Below, one piece after another: positions 25,197-34,193 of a stretch of DNA of 64,000 bases. The stretch is from Ga0077527 sp964433345 (GTDB taxonomy: Bacteria; Pseudomonadota; Gammaproteobacteria; Burkholderiales; SG8-41). Location: the NCBI GenBank assembly GCA_964433345.1, contig CAYSQJ010000002.1:1-64000 (forward strand), written 5' to 3'. Position numbers and translations under genes: made by a program. Position 1 is the stretch's first letter. Every line of letters begins with the position of its first letter. Under the pieces are notes generated by a model. The model was not told the origin of the DNA. It was given only the letters and a program-made list of their open reading frames with translations, and ran no database searches.

Positions 25197-25645
25197 AATA
25201 CAAGATTCCGGTGTCGGTGCTGGTCCTGGTGCACACGGCGGACCTGCAGGTACTGCTGCTGGAGCGCGCCGACCGACCCGGTTTCTGGCAATCAGTGACG
25301 GGCAGCATGGATGACGAGCGCGAAACATTGCTGCAGACCGCGCAGCGCGAACTCGCCGAGGAGACCGGCATCGTTGCCGGCCCCGGCATGCTGGTCGACT
25401 GGAAGCGCGAGAACCGTTACGAAATCTATCCGCACTGGCGCAGTCGCTACGCACCCGGAGTGACCCACAATACGGAACATGTGTTCGGGCTGACGCTGCC
25501 GGCAGTCCGGGATGTCGTGCTGGCGCCGCGCGAACACCTGGCCTATGCCTGGCTGCCGTGGCGGGAGGCGGCGAACCGGGTTTTTTCATGGAGCAACGCC
25601 GAAGCAATCCGGGAACTGCCGGCGAGGCTGAAGTCCGGCGCATGA
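25193..25645 (+). CDS. nudB: Dihydroneopterin triphosphate diphosphatase (Nudix)
   Basis: The 150-residue Nudix hydrolase has FWQSVTGSMD followed by the REL-x-EE-x-G core of the Nudix box (52-59). The WQSVTGS and EIYPHWRSRYAPGVTHNTEH blocks are typical of NudB, which removes pyrophosphate from dihydroneopterin triphosphate in folate synthesis. The gene often follows aspS and the DUF502 gene. It overlaps the barstar gene by 4 bp. Confidence 0.9.
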   Translation: MKYKIPVSVLVLVHTADLQVLLLERADRPGFWQSVTGSMDDERETLLQTAQRELAEETGIVAGPGMLVDWKRENRYEIYPHWRSRYAPGVTHNTEHVFGLTLPAVRDVVLAPREHLAYAWLPWREAANRVFSWSNAEAIRELPARLKSGA

Positions 25646-25743
25646 ACCCCGGGGCGTGGCGGGATTTTTCCGGTGGTTTTTCTGTCAAAATCCTGTAATG
25701 TAGAAACTTTTCCCGTACTGGGCATCAGGAGAAGGGCCTGACG

Positions 25744-26841
25744 ATGGAAGCGAAAACGATCGCATTTGAGGGTTTCAAGCCGCTGGCCGACGAAGCCTGC
25801 CAGGAGCGCATACTTGCTGCGCGGAAGAAGCTGGGCGAGCGCGTCGTGCTGCTGGGGCATCACTACCAACGGGCCGACGTCTACCGGCATGCCGACCTCA
25901 CCGGTGATTCGCTGCAACTGTCGAAGCTCGCCGCCGGCACCGATGCCGAATACATCGTTTTCTGCGGCGTGCACTTCATGGCGGAAGTCGCCGACATCCT
26001 GTCGCGTCCCTCGCAGCAGGTGATCCTGCCCGACATGAACGCCGGCTGCTCGATGGCCGACATGGCCAGCCTGCCCAAGGTCGAACGTGCCTGGCGCGAA
26101 CTCGCCGAGGTGCTCGATCCGGACGAGCATGTCACCCCGATCACCTACATCAATTCCGCCGCCGACCTGAAGGCTTTCTGCGGCGAACATGGCGGCATCG
26201 TCTGTACCTCGTCCAACGCGCGCGGCATCCTGCAGTGGGCTTTCAACCGCCGCGAGAAGGTGCTGTTCTTCCCCGACCAGCATCTTGGCCGCTGGACCGG
26301 CTATCTGATGGACATTCCGCTGTCCGAGATGCTGGTCTGGGATCCCGACGAACCCATGGGCGGGCTCACGCCACAGCAGATCAAGATGGCCAAGGTCCTG
26401 CTGTGGAAGGGGCACTGCTCGGTGCACCAGATGTTCCAGGCCCAGCACATCCTGCGCTGGCGCCAGCAGCACCCGGGCGGGCTGGTGATCAGCCATCCCG
26501 AGTGCAATTTCGAGGTCTGCAAGCTGTCGGACTATGTAGGCTCCACCGACTACATCATCAAGACCATCGCCGCGAGCCACCCGGGCTCGCGCTGGCTGGT
26601 CGGCACCGAGCTGAATCTCGTCAACCGCATCGCCGAGGAATTCGGCCCGCAGGGCAAGTCGGTGCAGTTCATGGCGCCCACGGTGTGCATGTGTTCGACG
26701 ATGCAGCGCATTGATCCGCAGCACCTGGCGTGGTCGCTGGAAAACCTCGTCGCCGGCAAGGTGGTTAACCCGATCAAGGTGCCGGCATACGAGGCGGAAC
26801 TGGCGCGCATTGCGCTGGAACGCATGTTGTCTGTCTCCTGA
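25744..26841 (+). CDS. nadA: Quinolinate synthase
   Basis: NadA condenses iminoaspartate with dihydroxyacetone phosphate to quinolinate in NAD synthesis, using a [4Fe-4S] cluster. The 365-residue protein has LLGHHYQRADVYRHADLTGDS near residues 37-57 (split here: HHYQRADV and DLTGDS). It also has the DMNAGCSMAD, SHPECNFEVC and PTVCMCSTM cysteine segments. An AGAAGG site precedes the ATG. Confidence 0.96.
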   Translation: MEAKTIAFEGFKPLADEACQERILAARKKLGERVVLLGHHYQRADVYRHADLTGDSLQLSKLAAGTDAEYIVFCGVHFMAEVADILSRPSQQVILPDMNAGCSMADMASLPKVERAWRELAEVLDPDEHVTPITYINSAADLKAFCGEHGGIVCTSSNARGILQWAFNRREKVLFFPDQHLGRWTGYLMDIPLSEMLVWDPDEPMGGLTPQQIKMAKVLLWKGHCSVHQMFQAQHILRWRQQHPGGLVISHPECNFEVCKLSDYVGSTDYIIKTIAASHPGSRWLVGTELNLVNRIAEEFGPQGKSVQFMAPTVCMCSTMQRIDPQHLAWSLENLVAGKVVNPIKVPAYEAELARIALERMLSVS

Positions 26842-26848
26842 GCGCCAG

Positions 26849-27631
26849 GTGAGCGCCGCGCCGCTGCAGCTGAGCGTCGCGACCTACAACATCCACAAGG
26901 GGTTCTCGGTCACGCCGCTGTTTGCGCGACGTCCGACCGTGCATGTCCTGCGCGAGCAGCTGCGCCTGCTCGGCACCGATCTCGTGTTCCTGCAGGAGGT
27001 GGTCGGCGCGCATGCCTTGCATGCCGCGCGCCACCGCGACTGGCCGGCGCAGTCACAGTACGAATACCTTGCCGACAGCCTCTGGCACAGCCATGCCTAT
27101 GGCAAGAATGCCGTCTACGACGCCGGCCATCATGGCAATGCCGTGCTGTCGCGTTATCCGATCACGCGCTGGGACAACGAGGACGTGTCGGCCCATCGCT
27201 TCGAGCGCCGCGGTCTGCTGCACTGTGAAATCGCGGTGCCCGGCTGGCCGCTTCCCCTGCATTGCGTCTGTGTGCATCTTGCGCTGACGGCGCGCGGCCG
27301 CGGCCTGCAGCTGGAGCGGCTGCGCCAGCGCATCGAGCGGCTGGTGCCTTCCGGCGCACCGCTGATCGTTGCAGGGGATTTCAATGACTGGTACTGGCGT
27401 CATCGCGCGACCCAGGAACTGGCGCTGCCGCTGAACATGCACGAGGTGTTCGAACTGAAGGGCGGGGTGCCGGCACGCAGCTTTCCGGCGATGTTGCCGC
27501 TACTGCGCCTGGACCGCATTTATGTCCGCGGTTTTGCCGTGCGCGAGGTGCGCGTTCACCACGGCGGGCGCTGGGGGCGGATTTCCGATCACGCGCCGCT
27601 GACCGCGCAGCTCGAGCATCTGCCGGAATGA
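26849..27631 (+). CDS. Endonuclease/exonuclease/phosphatase family protein
   Basis: The product is a metal-dependent EEP-fold hydrolase of 260 residues. Its motifs are ATYNIHKG at the N-terminus, FLQEV, VAGDFNDWY and SDHAPL at the C-terminus, which provide the Asn, Glu, Asp and His ligands. Substrate may be nucleic acid or phospholipid. A GTG at 26849, 8 bp after nadA, is the best start, since the upstream frame lies in nadA. The gene is probably cotranscribed with nadA. Confidence 0.85.
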   Translation: MSAAPLQLSVATYNIHKGFSVTPLFARRPTVHVLREQLRLLGTDLVFLQEVVGAHALHAARHRDWPAQSQYEYLADSLWHSHAYGKNAVYDAGHHGNAVLSRYPITRWDNEDVSAHRFERRGLLHCEIAVPGWPLPLHCVCVHLALTARGRGLQLERLRQRIERLVPSGAPLIVAGDFNDWYWRHRATQELALPLNMHEVFELKGGVPARSFPAMLPLLRLDRIYVRGFAVREVRVHHGGRWGRISDHAPLTAQLEHLPE

Positions 27632-27785
27632 GACGGCTGGCAGGGCAGCGCACCTCCGGGTGAGCGATAATTGCGCGCCCCGCGCTTCGCGGTGACCGTG
27701 GAGGCTTCTGCATACCCGCCGCCGATTTGTCTTAACTATTTGTTTATATTGAGTAATTTAATGTTTTTTGAATGGCGGCATCGCG

Positions 27786-29633
27786 ATGACGGCTGAGCTT
27801 GCCCGCCGCGCCGGGCAGGCGCGGGAGGCTGAACGGCACAGTGGCCGCGACTGGCGCGTGGTGCCGATGCTGCTGCCCTATCTCTGGGAATACAAATGGC
27901 GGGTGGTGCTCGCCCTGCTGTTCCTGGTGGCAGCGAAGGTGGCCAATGTCGGCGTGCCGCTGGTGCTCAAGGACATCGTCGACGGCCTCGACTCGCAGAA
28001 GGCGGTGCTGGTGCTGCCGCTGGCGCTGCTCGTTGCCTACGGCGCACTGCGCCTCGCGACCGTGCTGTTTGCGGAGCTGCGCGACGTGGTGTTCGTGCCG
28101 GTCACACAGCGTGCGACGCGGCGCATCGCGCTGGCGGTCTTTCGCCACCTCCATGCGCTGTCACTGCGTTTTCACCTCGACCGCCAGACCGGCGGCATGT
28201 CGCGTGACATCGAGCGCGGCACGCGGGGCATCTCCACGCTGCTGTCGTTCATGCTGTTCTCGATCATCCCGGTGGTGCTCGAATTCACGCTCGTCGCCGC
28301 GGTGCTGTTCGCGAAATTCGACTGGCGCTTTGTCGCGGTGACCTTTGCCGCGGTGGTCGTCTACATCGCCTTCACCATCGGCATCACCGAGTGGCGTACG
28401 GCTATCCGCAAGAGGGCCAACGAGCTCGATTCTCATGCCAACACGCGTGCGGTGGACAGCCTGCTCAACTACGAGACGGTCAAGTACTTCAACAACGAGG
28501 ATTACGAGGCCAGGCGTTACGACGAAAGCCTGCAGCGTTACGAGGTGATGGCGGTGCGCAATGAGGCCTCGCTCGGCCTGCTCAACGTCGGCCAGGCGGC
28601 GATCATCGCGGTGGCGGCCACCCTGCTGATGATCCTCTGCGCCCAGGGCGTGGTTGCGCGGGAACTGTCGCTGGGCGACCTGGTGCTGGTCAACGGCCTG
28701 TTGATCCAGCTCTACATCCCGCTCAATTTCCTCGGCATGGCCTACCGCGAGATCAAGCAGGCGATGATCGACATGGAGCGCATGTTCGGACTGCTCGAGG
28801 AACACCGCGAGGTCGACGACGCGCCCGACGCGCAGGACGTGCCGGAGGGGCCGGCGACAGTGCGTTTCGAGGACGTTGATTTCGGCTATGACCCGCGGCG
28901 GCAGATCCTGCACGGCATGAGCTTCGAGATTCCGCCGGCGGCGAAAGTCGCCGTGGTTGGCGCCAGCGGTGCCGGCAAGTCGACTCTGGCACGGCTGCTC
29001 TACCGTTTCTACGACGTCACCGGCGGCGTGATACGCATCAATGGCGCCGACATCCGCGGACTGCGGCAGACCAGTCTGCGTGCGGCCATCGCGATCGTGC
29101 CGCAGGATACCGTGCTGTTCAACGACAGCATCCATTACAACATCCAGTACGGCCGACCCTCGGCCACCCGGGAGGAAGTGGTCGCCGCAGCCCGGGCCGC
29201 CCACATCCACGACTTCATCAGCGGACTGCCCGATGGCTACGACTCGATGGTTGGCGAGCGCGGGCTCAAGCTGTCCGGCGGTGAAAAGCAGCGGGTCGCG
29301 ATCGCGCGCGCGATCCTGAAAAACCCGCGCATCATGATCTTCGATGAAGCCACCTCCGCACTCGATTCGCGCACCGAGCAGGCGATACAGCAGGAACTCA
29401 ATGCGATTGCCCAGGGCCGCACCACGCTGGTCATTGCGCATCGCCTGTCGACGGTGATGGATGCCGACGAAATCCTGGTCCTGGACCAGGGACGTATCGT
29501 CGAACGCGGCCGCCATGCTGCATTGCTGGCGCGGGGCGGTTCCTACGCGCAGATGTGGGCGCTGCAGCAGCAGGAAAAACAGGCGGCGGCGCGGCGCGGT
29601 CCGGGCGAGCTCAGCCCGGTTGCGGGAAGCTGA
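27786..29633 (+). CDS. Atm1-type ABC transporter, fused permease-ATPase
   Basis: The 615-residue half-transporter has a six-helix exporter domain (about 20-310), Walker A GASGAGKST (about 390-398), the LSGGEKQR signature (about 496-503) and Walker B IMIFDEATSALD. The NYETVKYFNNEDYE motif is characteristic of Atm1/HMT1 exporters, which move glutathione conjugates or persulfides. Bacterial relatives confer heavy-metal tolerance. The last 23 nt overlap the convergent histidine kinase gene. Confidence 0.9.
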   Translation: MTAELARRAGQAREAERHSGRDWRVVPMLLPYLWEYKWRVVLALLFLVAAKVANVGVPLVLKDIVDGLDSQKAVLVLPLALLVAYGALRLATVLFAELRDVVFVPVTQRATRRIALAVFRHLHALSLRFHLDRQTGGMSRDIERGTRGISTLLSFMLFSIIPVVLEFTLVAAVLFAKFDWRFVAVTFAAVVVYIAFTIGITEWRTAIRKRANELDSHANTRAVDSLLNYETVKYFNNEDYEARRYDESLQRYEVMAVRNEASLGLLNVGQAAIIAVAATLLMILCAQGVVARELSLGDLVLVNGLLIQLYIPLNFLGMAYREIKQAMIDMERMFGLLEEHREVDDAPDAQDVPEGPATVRFEDVDFGYDPRRQILHGMSFEIPPAAKVAVVGASGAGKSTLARLLYRFYDVTGGVIRINGADIRGLRQTSLRAAIAIVPQDTVLFNDSIHYNIQYGRPSATREEVVAAARAAHIHDFISGLPDGYDSMVGERGLKLSGGEKQRVAIARAILKNPRIMIFDEATSALDSRTEQAIQQELNAIAQGRTTLVIAHRLSTVMDADEILVLDQGRIVERGRHAALLARGGSYAQMWALQQQEKQAAARRGPGELSPVAGS

Positions 29634-30999
29634 CGATCATCCGGGTGCCGCGGCCGCTGACGCCGGTATGGGCGGAGACCTGCGCACCGTGTCCCTGCGC
29701 GATTTCGCGGACGATGGCCAGCCCGAGGCCGCAGCCTTCGGGCGAGCCCCCGGGCAGGCGGTAGAAACGCTCGAACACCTTTTCCCTCTCTCCCGCGGGA
29801 ATGCCCGCTCCGTCGTCCTCGACTTCGAGAACCGTGTTCCCGTTTTCGCCGCGCACGCGCACGGTGACATGTCCGCCGGGCGGCGTATGCCGGATCGCAT
29901 TGTCGACGAGGTTGCCCAGCAGTTCGCGGATCAGGAAGGGATCGGCGTTGATGGTTGAACCGGCCGGGCCGCCATCGAAACCGAGGTCAACGTTGCGGGC
30001 GAGTGCGCGCGGCACCCATTCTCCGGTCGCCTCCCCGGCGAGCGCTGACAGGTCGACCGGCTGGCGCATCACGCTGCGGTGCGAACCCGGTTCGGCGCGG
30101 GCCATGCTCAGGAGCTGGTTGACGAGGCGGGCCGCATGGTCGGCTGCCGTATGCAGCTGCTGCAGTGTTGTCGACAGTTCGCCGTCACGCGCCTGGCGCG
30201 CGGCCAGTTCGGCCTGGGTCTTGAGGGCGGCGACCGGTGTGCGCAGCTGGTGCGCGGCATCGGCGATGAAGCGCTGCTGGGCAGCCAGGGCCGCACTCAG
30301 TCGCGCCAGCAGTCCGTTCATCGCGCGCACCAGAGGACGCACTTCGACCGGTGCCGCCGCTTCGTCGAGCGGACTCAGGTCGACGTGGGAGCGGTTTTCG
30401 ATTTCGCGGCGTACGGCCGTCAGCGCGCGCAGGCCGAGACCGAGACCGAACCAGATGGTCAGCGTCGACAGCAGCACGAGAATGCCCTGGGGAATCATCA
30501 TCCGGATCATGATCTGCCGTGCGGACTCCTCGCGCAGCTTCGAGCGCTCCGCGACCTGGATCAGGATTGCCCCCTTGCCCGAGCCGGCTCGCACCGGTAC
30601 CCGCAGCGCCACTGCGCGGATGGGTGTTTTCCGGTAGACCGCATCGTAGTAGGTGACCCGATCCACCTGCGCGTCCTCCGGGGGATCAGGCAGATCGGGG
30701 TCGCCGGTGATGTACGCCCCGTCAGGCCCGTTGGCACGGTAGTAGAAACGTCCATGCTGGCCGGATATCAGCATGTCGATCACCGGTTGCGGCAGGTCGA
30801 GGTAGAGCTGGTTGCCGGATTCACGCACGTTGCGACCGAGATCGAGCGCCGTGTCGAGCAGCGCGCGATCGTAGTTGAGATTGACGAAACCCTTGGCGAC
30901 GCCGTGATCCACCAGCGTGCTGATGATCCACAGTGCAATGAGCGGGATGCTGACCCACAGCAGCAGCCGCCTGCGCAGAGTGCGCGGCCTTGCATCCAT
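29611..30999 (-). CDS. Sensor histidine kinase (TctE-like)
   Basis: The 462-residue kinase has a first membrane helix (about 11-31), a periplasmic 2CSK-type sensor region (about 40-165), a second helix (about 168-190) and a HAMP-like linker. The H-box AADAAHQLRTP has phospho-acceptor His250. The N-box is ELLGNLVDNAIRHTP and the G-boxes are EDDGAGIP and GCGLGLAIV. TctE relatives sense tricarboxylates, which would suit the Bug/PrpD genes further along, but this link is inference. Confidence 0.88.
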   Translation of the reverse strand: MDARPRTLRRRLLLWVSIPLIALWIISTLVDHGVAKGFVNLNYDRALLDTALDLGRNVRESGNQLYLDLPQPVIDMLISGQHGRFYYRANGPDGAYITGDPDLPDPPEDAQVDRVTYYDAVYRKTPIRAVALRVPVRAGSGKGAILIQVAERSKLREESARQIMIRMMIPQGILVLLSTLTIWFGLGLGLRALTAVRREIENRSHVDLSPLDEAAAPVEVRPLVRAMNGLLARLSAALAAQQRFIADAAHQLRTPVAALKTQAELAARQARDGELSTTLQQLHTAADHAARLVNQLLSMARAEPGSHRSVMRQPVDLSALAGEATGEWVPRALARNVDLGFDGGPAGSTINADPFLIRELLGNLVDNAIRHTPPGGHVTVRVRGENGNTVLEVEDDGAGIPAGEREKVFERFYRLPGGSPEGCGLGLAIVREIAQGHGAQVSAHTGVSGRGTRMIVSFPQPG

Positions 31000-31085
31000 C
31001 TCAGAAACCTGCCGGGTGCATCAGGACACCCGTGAAGCATCGACGAATCATGGCCGGGGCGGCAGGGCGGCGGGCAGCGCAGATC

Positions 31086-31760
31086 CTAGTCATGTGTCGC
31101 CTTGTCGAGCAGATAGCCCAGGCCGCGAATGGTCCGCACATTGACCGCGGCAGGCTCGAGCTTCTTGCGCAGGCGGTGTACGCAGACCTCGATCGCGTTG
31201 GCGCCGACTTCCTCGCCCCAGCCGTAGAGCTGCTCCGCAAGCTGTTCCTTGCTGACTACGCGGCCGGCGCGCAGCATCAGCACCTCCAGCACGCCGAACT
31301 CGCGCGCCGAGAGCTCGAGGGGGGCGCCCCTGATGGTGGCGCGTCGCCCCGCGGTGTCCAGCACCAGCGGACCGTGGGCGAGTTCGGCGCCACCGCCTGA
31401 CTGGCCGCGACGGATCAGCGCCCGTACTCGGGCCTCGAGCTCCGGCAGGTCGTAGGGCTTGGTCAGATAGTCGTCGGCGCCGAGGTCCAGCCCCTTGACC
31501 CTGTCCTCCAGCGCATCGCGCGCCGTCAGCATCAGCACCGGTGTCTTGGAGCCGCGACGCCGCATCCGGCGCAGCACTTCATAGCCATCCAGTCCGGGCA
31601 GGCCGATGTCGAGGATGACTGCATCGTAATGCTGTGCCGCCAGCATGTGATCGGCGCGCTCGCCGGAGGCGGCGTGGTCAACCGCATAGTCTGCGCTTTT
31701 CAGAGCGGTAATCAGGCCATCGGCCAGTATCGGGTGGTCTTCGATGATCAGCAGGCGCAT
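31086..31760 (-). CDS. OmpR/PhoB-type response regulator (TctD-like)
   Basis: This 224-residue regulator has a receiver domain with Glu7/Asp8, phospho-acceptor Asp51, Thr79 and Lys101. A winged-helix DNA-binding domain follows (ELSAREFGVLEVLM ... VCVHRLRKKLEP). The ATG at 31760 gives MRLLIIEDHP. An in-frame start 7 codons upstream is less likely. It precedes the kinase gene by 86 bp on the same strand. Confidence 0.9.
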   Translation of the reverse strand: MRLLIIEDHPILADGLITALKSADYAVDHAASGERADHMLAAQHYDAVILDIGLPGLDGYEVLRRMRRRGSKTPVLMLTARDALEDRVKGLDLGADDYLTKPYDLPELEARVRALIRRGQSGGGAELAHGPLVLDTAGRRATIRGAPLELSAREFGVLEVLMLRAGRVVSKEQLAEQLYGWGEEVGANAIEVCVHRLRKKLEPAAVNVRTIRGLGYLLDKATHD

Positions 31761-31880
31761 GGCGGAGCCGGGTAGCCGCAAAGTGGAATCCGGAGGACAT
31801 GATACTGGCTCCCGGCCCGGGTTATCACAAGGCGTTCGTAAGCTTGCTGTAAGCGTGGGCGCTTATCGTCGCAATGAACC

Positions 31881-32065
31881 TTGCGAAACCCGGTGTCGCT
31901 GTCTGAAATGGTCCGCGAATCGATTTTGCGATGCTTTGTTGGTGTTTCTGGTTTTTCCTCCTCGGAGGCCCGGTAACTGCAGTGACCTGTGCTGAGCGGG
32001 CGATCTGTAGGGCCTCTTTAAGCTCCGCCGGGACTACCCACTTTGTCCCGGGCGGAGTTTTTTTT
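31881..32065 (+). ncRNA. Candidate small RNA or terminated leader
   Basis: A possible -35 TTGCGA (31881-31886) and weak -10 TGAAAT 17 bp later precede a structured stretch. CCTCC/GGAGG can form a small hairpin. GGAG also belongs to the alternative stem GAGGCCC (31965-31971) with GGGCCTC (32010-32016), which encloses 38 nt. The region ends in a perfect terminator. No family (6S, tmRNA, SRP RNA or a known riboswitch) was recognised. It could be a free sRNA or an attenuator for the endopeptidase gene. The 5' end is a guess. Confidence 0.4.
32021..32065 (+). terminator. Strong rho-independent terminator
   Basis: CTCCGCC-GGGAC (32023-32034) pairs with GTCCC-G-GGCGGAG (32045-32057) with one bulged G, followed by eight T residues (32058-32065). 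No plus-strand protein gene ends upstream, which points to a non-coding transcript. Confidence 0.88.
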
Positions 32066-32192
32066 GCCCCATGACTCCCGCCGGCACTGACGCAGGATTG
32101 GGCGGCTCCCGCCAAACTTGTTGAAAAAACAGGTGTAAAGCTGTATTTTTACTGGGAAATTTGATTCGAATCACCGGCATCCACAGGGAGGC

Positions 32193-33074
32193 ATGTCGCC
32201 GATGCAATGGCTGGCCACTATTCTGATTGCGGCTTTGGCGGCATCGCCCGCAGTCGCCGAAGCCCGTGATCGCGCCCAGCACAAGGTCAAGGCGGCTGTT
32301 GCCGGCCGTGATGCCGCGCCGGATTTGAAGTCTTCTGCGGCGCTGGTCATCGACCAGACCGGCGGGAGGCCGTTGTTTTCCAAGAACACCGACAGCGTGG
32401 TGCCGATTGCCTCGATCACCAAGCTGATGACCGCGATGGTGGTCCTCGATGCCGGCCTTCCGCTGAACGAGAAAATCGCCATTACCGAGGCCGACAAGGA
32501 CCTGATCAAGGGCACCCGTTCGCGGTTGCGCATAGGCACGGTGTTGACCCGCCGCGAACTGATGCAGCTTGCCCTGATGGCTTCGGAGAACCGTGCGGCC
32601 GAGGCACTGACCAGGGTTTATCCGGGCGGCACCGCCGGCTTTGTTGCCGCGATGAACCAGAAGGCGATGGAGCTCGGCATGTGGCGCAGCCGCTTCGTCG
32701 ACGGCACCGGACTGTCCAGCGACAATGTGTCGACCGCACGGGATCTGACCAAACTGGTTGCCGCGGCGCATGGCTACCCGCTGATTCGCGAATTCACGAC
32801 CGATACCGGCACCTCGGTGCGTGTATCCAACGGCCGGGTCATGACTTATCGCAACTCCAACCGCCTCGTGAACAACCCGGATTGGCAGATCGGCCTGTCC
32901 AAGACCGGCTACATTTCCGAGGCCGGACGCTGCCTGGTGATGCAGGCGGAGATCGCCGGCAAGCCGGTGATCATCGTGCTGCTTGATTCCTGGGGCAAGC
33001 TGACGCGCATCGGCGATGCCAACCGCATCAAGCGCTGGATGGAAACGCGCTACGCCTCGAACACCTCGGGCTGA
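32193..33074 (+). CDS. pbpG: D-alanyl-D-alanine endopeptidase (PBP7-like, S11 family)
   Basis: The 293-residue protein has a signal peptide (cleavage near AVAEA, about residue 22) and the three serine penicillin-binding motifs: S-I-T-K (74-77, catalytic Ser74), S-E-N (131-133) and K-T-G (237-239). PBP7-type enzymes cut the D-Ala-mDAP cross-bridges of peptidoglycan in the periplasm. A GGGAGG site lies just upstream of the ATG. PBP7 is preferred over PBP5/6 because of the short length and missing C-terminal anchor domain. Confidence 0.88.
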   Translation: MSPMQWLATILIAALAASPAVAEARDRAQHKVKAAVAGRDAAPDLKSSAALVIDQTGGRPLFSKNTDSVVPIASITKLMTAMVVLDAGLPLNEKIAITEADKDLIKGTRSRLRIGTVLTRRELMQLALMASENRAAEALTRVYPGGTAGFVAAMNQKAMELGMWRSRFVDGTGLSSDNVSTARDLTKLVAAAHGYPLIREFTTDTGTSVRVSNGRVMTYRNSNRLVNNPDWQIGLSKTGYISEAGRCLVMQAEIAGKPVIIVLLDSWGKLTRIGDANRIKRWMETRYASNTSG

Positions 33075-33103
33075 GCCGGGCTGTTTCCCGGCAGGCCGCT
33101 GTC

Positions 33104-34057
33104 ATGTCCGCGCCGACTTTTGTCGACCTGCAGCCGCCTGTCGGTTCCTTTCTGGATGATGTGCTCTGCGGGCTGGACAGGAAGCCCAAGGCGATTTCGC
33201 CGAAGTACTTCTACGATGCCCGCGGCAGCGAGCTGTTCGAGGCGATCTGCGAACTGCCCGAGTATTATCCGACCCGCACCGAGCTTGCGCTGACGCGTGA
33301 CTGCGCGACGAGGATTGCAGCTGCCGTCGGCGCGGGTTGCCTGCTGATCGAGTTTGGCAGTGGCGCGAGCCTCAAGACCGGCCTGTTGCTGCGCGCCCTT
33401 GCCCCAGCGGCCTATGTGCCCGTCGATATTTCTGCCGCTGCCCTGAGGGCCGCGGCAGCGCGGATCGCGGAGGCGTTTCCGGAGCTGCCGGTGATCGCCG
33501 TCTGCGGCGACTACATGCGCCCGCTGGCGGTGCCTGCGCTCGACGGCATCACCGCGCGGCGCCTGATCTATTTTCCCGGTTCGACCATCGGCAACCTGAC
33601 GCCGGCCGAAGCACTCGAATTCCTGCGGCGCGCGCGCAGCCTTGCCGGTCCCGGCGGCGCGATGCTGGTCGGTGTCGACCTGAAAAAGGACCCCCAGCGG
33701 CTGCATGCGGCCTATAACGATGCCCGGGGAGTCACCGCGGAGTTCAACCTCAACCTGCTGCGGCGGATCAACCGCGAGCTGGGCGCGGATTTTGATCTCG
33801 GGCGTTTTCGCCATGTCGCGTTCTACGACGCTGCCGCCGGGCGCATCGAGATGCACCTCGAGAGCCTGGCCGCGCAGACCGTCAATGTCGGCGGACGCCG
33901 CTTTGCCTTCGCCGCCGGTGAGCGCCTGCACACCGAGAACTCCTGCAAGTATTCGGTCGCCGAGTTCCGGCAGCTCGCACAGTCTGCGGGCTATACCGCC
34001 GAGAATGTGTGGGTGGATGGCGAGGCGTTGTTTTCACTGCACCTGCTGCGCGGCTGA
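33104..34057 (+). CDS. egtD: EgtD-like L-histidine N-alpha-methyltransferase
   Basis: The 317-residue protein matches the EgtD family, which makes hercynine from histidine and SAM, the first step of ergothioneine synthesis. Seen blocks are SPKYFYDARGSELFE (32-46), YYPTRTE (54-60), LIEFGSGAS (81-89, SAM binding) and the YFPGSTIGNL segment. The usual partner egtB is not adjacent. A different small-molecule substrate is possible. Confidence 0.85.
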   Translation: MSAPTFVDLQPPVGSFLDDVLCGLDRKPKAISPKYFYDARGSELFEAICELPEYYPTRTELALTRDCATRIAAAVGAGCLLIEFGSGASLKTGLLLRALAPAAYVPVDISAAALRAAAARIAEAFPELPVIAVCGDYMRPLAVPALDGITARRLIYFPGSTIGNLTPAEALEFLRRARSLAGPGGAMLVGVDLKKDPQRLHAAYNDARGVTAEFNLNLLRRINRELGADFDLGRFRHVAFYDAAAGRIEMHLESLAAQTVNVGGRRFAFAAGERLHTENSCKYSVAEFRQLAQSAGYTAENVWVDGEALFSLHLLRG

Positions 34058-34193
34058 ACACCATCATGCGGACCGACTGAGCCTTCCGCAAAAGTGCGCG
34101 CGGAAGCCTGCTGCTGAAACACGCTTTTCGCTGATTACAGTGTGGAATGCGGCGCGGGCTGCGCCGGTGCCGGTGATACCATCGACACCGCCG

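Larger units (their letters stand above)
31761..32192. other. 432-bp intergenic region with structured RNA candidate
   Basis: No protein gene is supported here. It holds the response-regulator upstream region on the minus side and a structured segment on the plus side ending in a strong terminator at 32065 (separate entry). About 130 bp then follow before the endopeptidase ATG, AT-rich at 32117-32165 and probably containing its promoter. Confidence 0.6.

Noticed and set aside
25646..25743. A NadR-type or other operator upstream of nadA.
   Set aside because: Only a weak AT-rich run was seen, with no clear dyad or promoter.
31744..31995. An 83-codon plus-strand frame in the intergenic region upstream of the endopeptidase.
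   Set aside because: It has no ribosome site, runs into the structured RNA and shows no protein-like pattern.
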